This document shows positions 5,876 to 7,717 of a stretch of 7,717 bases of DNA, in pieces. The first letter of the stretch is position 1. The number at the start of each line of letters is the position of its first letter. This DNA comes from an uncultured Clostridia bacterium. GTDB taxonomy: Bacteria > Bacillota > Clostridia > HGM11327. Position numbers and translations under genes: made by a program. The stretch spans positions 1-7,717 of the forward strand of contig CAJLXE010000070.1 in the NCBI GenBank assembly GCA_905210525.1, written 5' to 3'. The notes beneath the pieces were generated by a model that saw only the letters and a program-made list of their open reading frames with translations, made no database searches and was not told where the DNA came from.

Positions 5876-6565
5876 TTAAATGCCAAGCTTTTCCACAAGC
5901 TCAGGTCTTACTTTCAAAGTCTTTTTTATGCTTTGTTCTGTACGCCATTCGTCAATCATAGCATGATTTCCAGAAAGCAATACATCCGGCACTTTCTGCC
6001 CCCTGAACTCTGCCGGACGCGTATATTGCGGATACTCCAGCAATCCGTTTGAAAAACTTTCATCCTGTGCCGATTCGCTTTTTCCCAAAACCCCGGGAAT
6101 AAATCTCGATATGCAATCCATAAGCACCATTGCCGGAAGCTCCCCTCCCGTAAGCACATAATCGCCTATCGAAATTTCTTCGTCAATATACGTATCAATC
6201 ACTCTCTGATCAACGCCTTCATAGTGTCCGCACAAAATTATTATTCTTTCTTCCGCAGAAAGTTCAGCCGCTTTATCATGTGTAAGCGTTCTTCCCTGCG
6301 GTGACATATATATACAGCGCGGTTTCTTTTCGGCATCGCCTATAACCGCATCAAATGCGTCAAAAAGCGGCTGAGGGGTCATAACCATTCCCGCGCCGCC
6401 CCCGAAAGGATAGTCGTCTGTATGTCTGTGTTTATCAAGCGTGTAATCGCGAATATCATGAGTTCGTATATCCAGTATGCCATTCTGCACCGCTCTGCCG
6501 AAAACACTCGTTTCCGTTACAGCTTTGAACATATCCGGAAAAAGAGTCAATATATCAATCCTCAT
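5876..6565 (-). CDS. trmD: tRNA (guanine-N1-)-methyltransferase TrmD
   Basis: SAM-dependent trefoil-knot methyltransferase that makes m1G37 in tRNAs and prevents +1 frameshifting; acts as a dimer in the cytoplasm. From the ATG at 6565 it has 229 residues and begins MRIDILTLFPDMF, the standard TrmD N terminus; the 18 codons upstream in this frame lie inside rimM and are rejected. Visible motifs: DYPFGGGAGMVM (51-62), YMSPQGRTLT (86-95), LCGHYEGVDQRV (111-122), knot segment EISIGDYVLTGGELPAM (130-146), R154, and the hinge GLLEYPQYTRP (174-184). The residue aligning with the catalytic Asp169 of the E. coli enzyme is Glu169 (AQDESF), with Asp at 168. The start overlaps the 3' end of rimM by 11 nt, and GGAGG lies about 12 nt upstream. 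Last gene of its operon. Confidence 0.97.
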   Translation of the reverse strand: MRIDILTLFPDMFKAVTETSVFGRAVQNGILDIRTHDIRDYTLDKHRHTDDYPFGGGAGMVMTPQPLFDAFDAVIGDAEKKPRCIYMSPQGRTLTHDKAAELSAEERIIILCGHYEGVDQRVIDTYIDEEISIGDYVLTGGELPAMVLMDCISRFIPGVLGKSESAQDESFSNGLLEYPQYTRPAEFRGQKVPDVLLSGNHAMIDEWRTEQSIKKTLKVRPELVEKLGI

Positions 6566-7076
6566 CGGGAAGAATTTCCTCCAAACCTTTTCTGTGTATA
6601 AACACAGTATTGTTTTCAACGTCTACCGTCACATACATTTTAAGCGCCGGAATAAGTACGTCTTCCTTTGCGGTTTTTATAACATAAACATCGTTACTGC
6701 GTGTAGCCATTACGGAGTCAACAGTTCCGAGCTTTTTGCCGTTATCCGAAAACACTGCGTCACACCCTATAATGTCAGCCCAGTAATATTCGCCCTCATC
6801 AAGCTTTCTGCCTTCAGACCTCGGTATCCAAAGATACTTTCCGCGAAAATTTTCCGCCGCATCCATCGTATCTACGCCTTCAAGCTTAAGAAGAACATAT
6901 GACGGAGCAACACTCCGCCCCGTAACAGCGTATTTAATATAATTACCCGTTTCTTCAACCCAAACATACTTCATGTTCTTGAAACGGGTAACATCATCGG
7001 TCAAGGGTTCGACCTTGATCTGCCCCTTGACTCCGTGCGGCTTGGTTACATAGCCAACAGTCAAATAATCTTTCAT
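6555..7076 (-). CDS. rimM: 16S rRNA processing protein RimM
   Basis: Ribosome-assembly factor that binds S19 and helps mature the 30S head. From the ATG at 7076 it has 173 residues, normal for the family. N-terminal RimM barrel: LTVGYVTKPHGVKGQIKVEP (5-24). C-terminal PRC-barrel: from YYWADIIGC (97-105) through KLGTV to DVLIPAL. The start could also be the in-frame GTG at 7094, which would add MLRFFD and overlap khpA by 17 nt. The ATG is preferred because it begins one base after the khpA TGA (TGA-T-ATG), the usual coupled arrangement, and puts the conserved VGYVTKPHG at the usual distance from the N terminus. The Shine-Dalgarno is weak, so translation probably depends on ribosomes finishing khpA. 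Confidence 0.95.
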   Translation of the reverse strand: MKDYLTVGYVTKPHGVKGQIKVEPLTDDVTRFKNMKYVWVEETGNYIKYAVTGRSVAPSYVLLKLEGVDTMDAAENFRGKYLWIPRSEGRKLDEGEYYWADIIGCDAVFSDNGKKLGTVDSVMATRSNDVYVIKTAKEDVLIPALKMYVTVDVENNTVFIHRKGLEEILPDED

Positions 7077-7077
7077 A

Positions 7078-7317
7078 TCAAAGAATCTCAACACTCACAT
7101 GCTTGTCCTGCTTGCTTGCCGCCGCTTTTACAACCATGCGTATTGCTCTTGCAATTTTACCGTGCTTACCTATAACCTTACCCATATCTTCAGGCGCCAC
7201 TTTAAGCTCTATGATTATCTCATCATCTTCGGTTTTCTCATTGACAACAACCTGCTGCGGAAAATCAACGAGACTCTGTGCAATAAACTTCACCAATTCG
7301 CCCATAATATTACCCAT
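7078..7317 (-). CDS. khpA: KH-domain RNA-binding protein KhpA (YlqC family)
   Basis: Small single-KH RNA chaperone which in Firmicutes partners with KhpB/EloR and affects cell elongation and sRNA binding. 79 residues, typical of the family (about 75-80). The N terminus LVKFIAQSLVDFPQQVVV (8-25) leads to the KH core, with the GxxG loop GKHG at 50-53 in MGKVIGKHGKIARAIR. Position between rpsP and rimM is the standard one. Start is uncertain between the Met at 7317 and the Met four codons later (7305). The nearest good Shine-Dalgarno, AAAGGA (plus-strand 7337-7342), is 19 nt from the first ATG with a GC-rich hairpin between. The stop at 7078-7080 is one base from the rimM ATG. Confidence 0.93.
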   Translation of the reverse strand: MGNIMGELVKFIAQSLVDFPQQVVVNEKTEDDEIIIELKVAPEDMGKVIGKHGKIARAIRMVVKAAASKQDKHVSVEIL

Positions 7318-7335
7318 GCCGCCGAATACGGCAGC
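7318..7335 (-). promoter_or_regulatory. Hairpin between Shine-Dalgarno and start of khpA
   Basis: On the minus strand GCTGCCG-TATT-CGGCGGC forms a 7-bp stem (one G-U pair) with a 4-nt loop. It ends directly before the ATG at 7317 and begins one base after AAAGGA. No U-tract follows, so it is not a terminator. It may affect khpA translation or mark an RNA-processing site; function is inference. Confidence 0.5.
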
Positions 7336-7384
7336 TTCCTTTCTGTTCTACACCGGTTGTCAAAACAGGTATAGATGCATTTAA

Positions 7385-7627
7385 TTACTCTACGCCGCTT
7401 TTCTTAAGAAGAACTCTTGCCGTATCTGTGGGCTGAGCGCCGTTTTTGATCCACTTTGCAGCCTTTTCAGCGTCAATTTTGATTTCTGCGGGTTCTGTCA
7501 TAGGATTATATGTTCCTATAAGATCAATGTAAGCACTGTTTCTGGGTGCCTTTGAATCTGCAACCACAACCTTGTAATACGGAGCTTTCTTAGCGCCGAT
7601 TCTCATCAAACGAATTTTAACAGCCAT
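7385..7627 (-). CDS. rpsP: 30S ribosomal protein S16
   Basis: Small-subunit protein needed for 30S assembly. 80 residues from the ATG at 7627, within the bS16 norm. The conserved N terminus MAVKIRLMRIGAKKAPYYKV is complete, followed by VVADSKAPRNSAYIDLIGTYNP (21-42) and the C-terminal KNGAQPTDTARVLLKKSGV. The six codons upstream (MGGFNT from a TTG at 7645) contain the Shine-Dalgarno itself and are rejected. GGGAGGA lies 9 nt before the ATG. First gene of rpsP-khpA-rimM-trmD, with a promoter at 7655-7683. A 67-nt gap separates it from khpA, with no terminator seen. Confidence 0.98.
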   Translation of the reverse strand: MAVKIRLMRIGAKKAPYYKVVVADSKAPRNSAYIDLIGTYNPMTEPAEIKIDAEKAAKWIKNGAQPTDTARVLLKKSGVE

Positions 7628-7636
7628 TGTGTTAAA

Positions 7637-7643
7637 TCCTCCC
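7637..7643 (-). promoter_or_regulatory. Strong Shine-Dalgarno deciding the rpsP start
   Basis: Minus-strand GGGAGGA, 9 nt upstream of the ATG at 7627. It fixes that ATG as the start rather than the in-frame TTG at 7645. Confidence 0.9.
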
Positions 7644-7654
7644 AATAAATATAA

Positions 7655-7683
7655 ATTATATCATAAATCCTTTTTCGGATAAA
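7655..7683 (-). promoter_or_regulatory. Promoter of the rpsP operon (extended -10)
   Basis: On the minus strand TATAAT (7660-7655) is preceded by TGA, giving extended -10 TGATATAAT. The -35 at 17-nt spacing is TTTATC (7683-7678), a poor match, as is common with extended -10 elements. The predicted start near 7648 gives a leader of about 20 nt before rpsP, just long enough for the Shine-Dalgarno. The operon is therefore likely expressed independently of any upstream gene. Confidence 0.65.
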
Positions 7684-7717
7684 TGTTCACAAAATCATTA
7701 AAATCTGAAATTTTTCC

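Noticed and set aside
6477..6902. 141-codon plus-strand open frame antisense to trmD/rimM
   Set aside because: Lies wholly opposite two well-supported genes, has a composition typical of an antisense shadow and no ribosome binding site or family motif.
7345..7365. TTGACA on the minus strand in the rpsP-khpA spacer as an internal promoter -35
   Set aside because: No -10-like hexamer 16-18 nt downstream; the sequence there is GC-rich and includes the khpA Shine-Dalgarno.

Overview
The window reads as a piece of chromosome from a low-to-moderate G+C Firmicute, most likely a gut-type Clostridia (Oscillospiraceae/Ruminococcaceae-like). This rests on the gene order rpsP-khpA-rimM-trmD, strong AGGAGG-type ribosome binding sites, TATAAT promoters in AT-rich spacers, and protein sequences that look clostridial. 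The taxonomic call is inference. No rRNA, tRNA, CRISPR array, insertion sequence or phage gene was seen.

Layout. (1) Positions 2-856 (+): the 3' two thirds of a TrpB2-type tryptophan synthase beta chain, cut by the window edge and closed by a textbook terminator at 883-922. (2) Positions 1031-2713 (-): upp (uracil phosphoribosyltransferase) downstream of rpiA (ribose-5-phosphate isomerase A). rpiA has a near-ideal extended -10 promoter at 2685-2713. Two hairpins lie beyond upp. (3) Positions 2848-5801 (+): a two-gene operon with its own promoter, encoding an AlgI-like MBOAT membrane O-acyltransferase and a membrane-anchored AlgJ/AlgX-like SGNH-fold protein. The second gene's Shine-Dalgarno overlaps the first gene's stop codon. 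(4) Positions 5823-7683 (-): the ribosome-maturation operon rpsP-khpA-rimM-trmD with its promoter at the right edge and a terminator after trmD. rplS, which often follows trmD, is absent.

How the genes work together. rpiA and upp both touch pentose-phosphate/PRPP metabolism (ribose-5-phosphate is the precursor of PRPP, which Upp uses to salvage uracil). The rpsP operon supplies a 30S protein, an RNA-binding KH protein, a 16S processing factor and the tRNA m1G37 methyltransferase. The accessory element is the O-acetylation pair: the MBOAT protein would move acetyl groups across the membrane and the SGNH-like partner would place them on an extracellular polymer. The polymer is unknown, because no glycan biosynthesis gene is in view.

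Most notable observations: the orphan O-acetylation cassette, whose SGNH partner has a D-x-x-H-W rather than D-x-H-W catalytic motif; a hairpin present twice (after upp, and in the leader of the MBOAT gene) with a compensatory extra C-G pair; a GC-rich hairpin between the Shine-Dalgarno and start codon of khpA; and Glu instead of Asp at the TrmD general-base position. I see no wholly new multi-gene system here.
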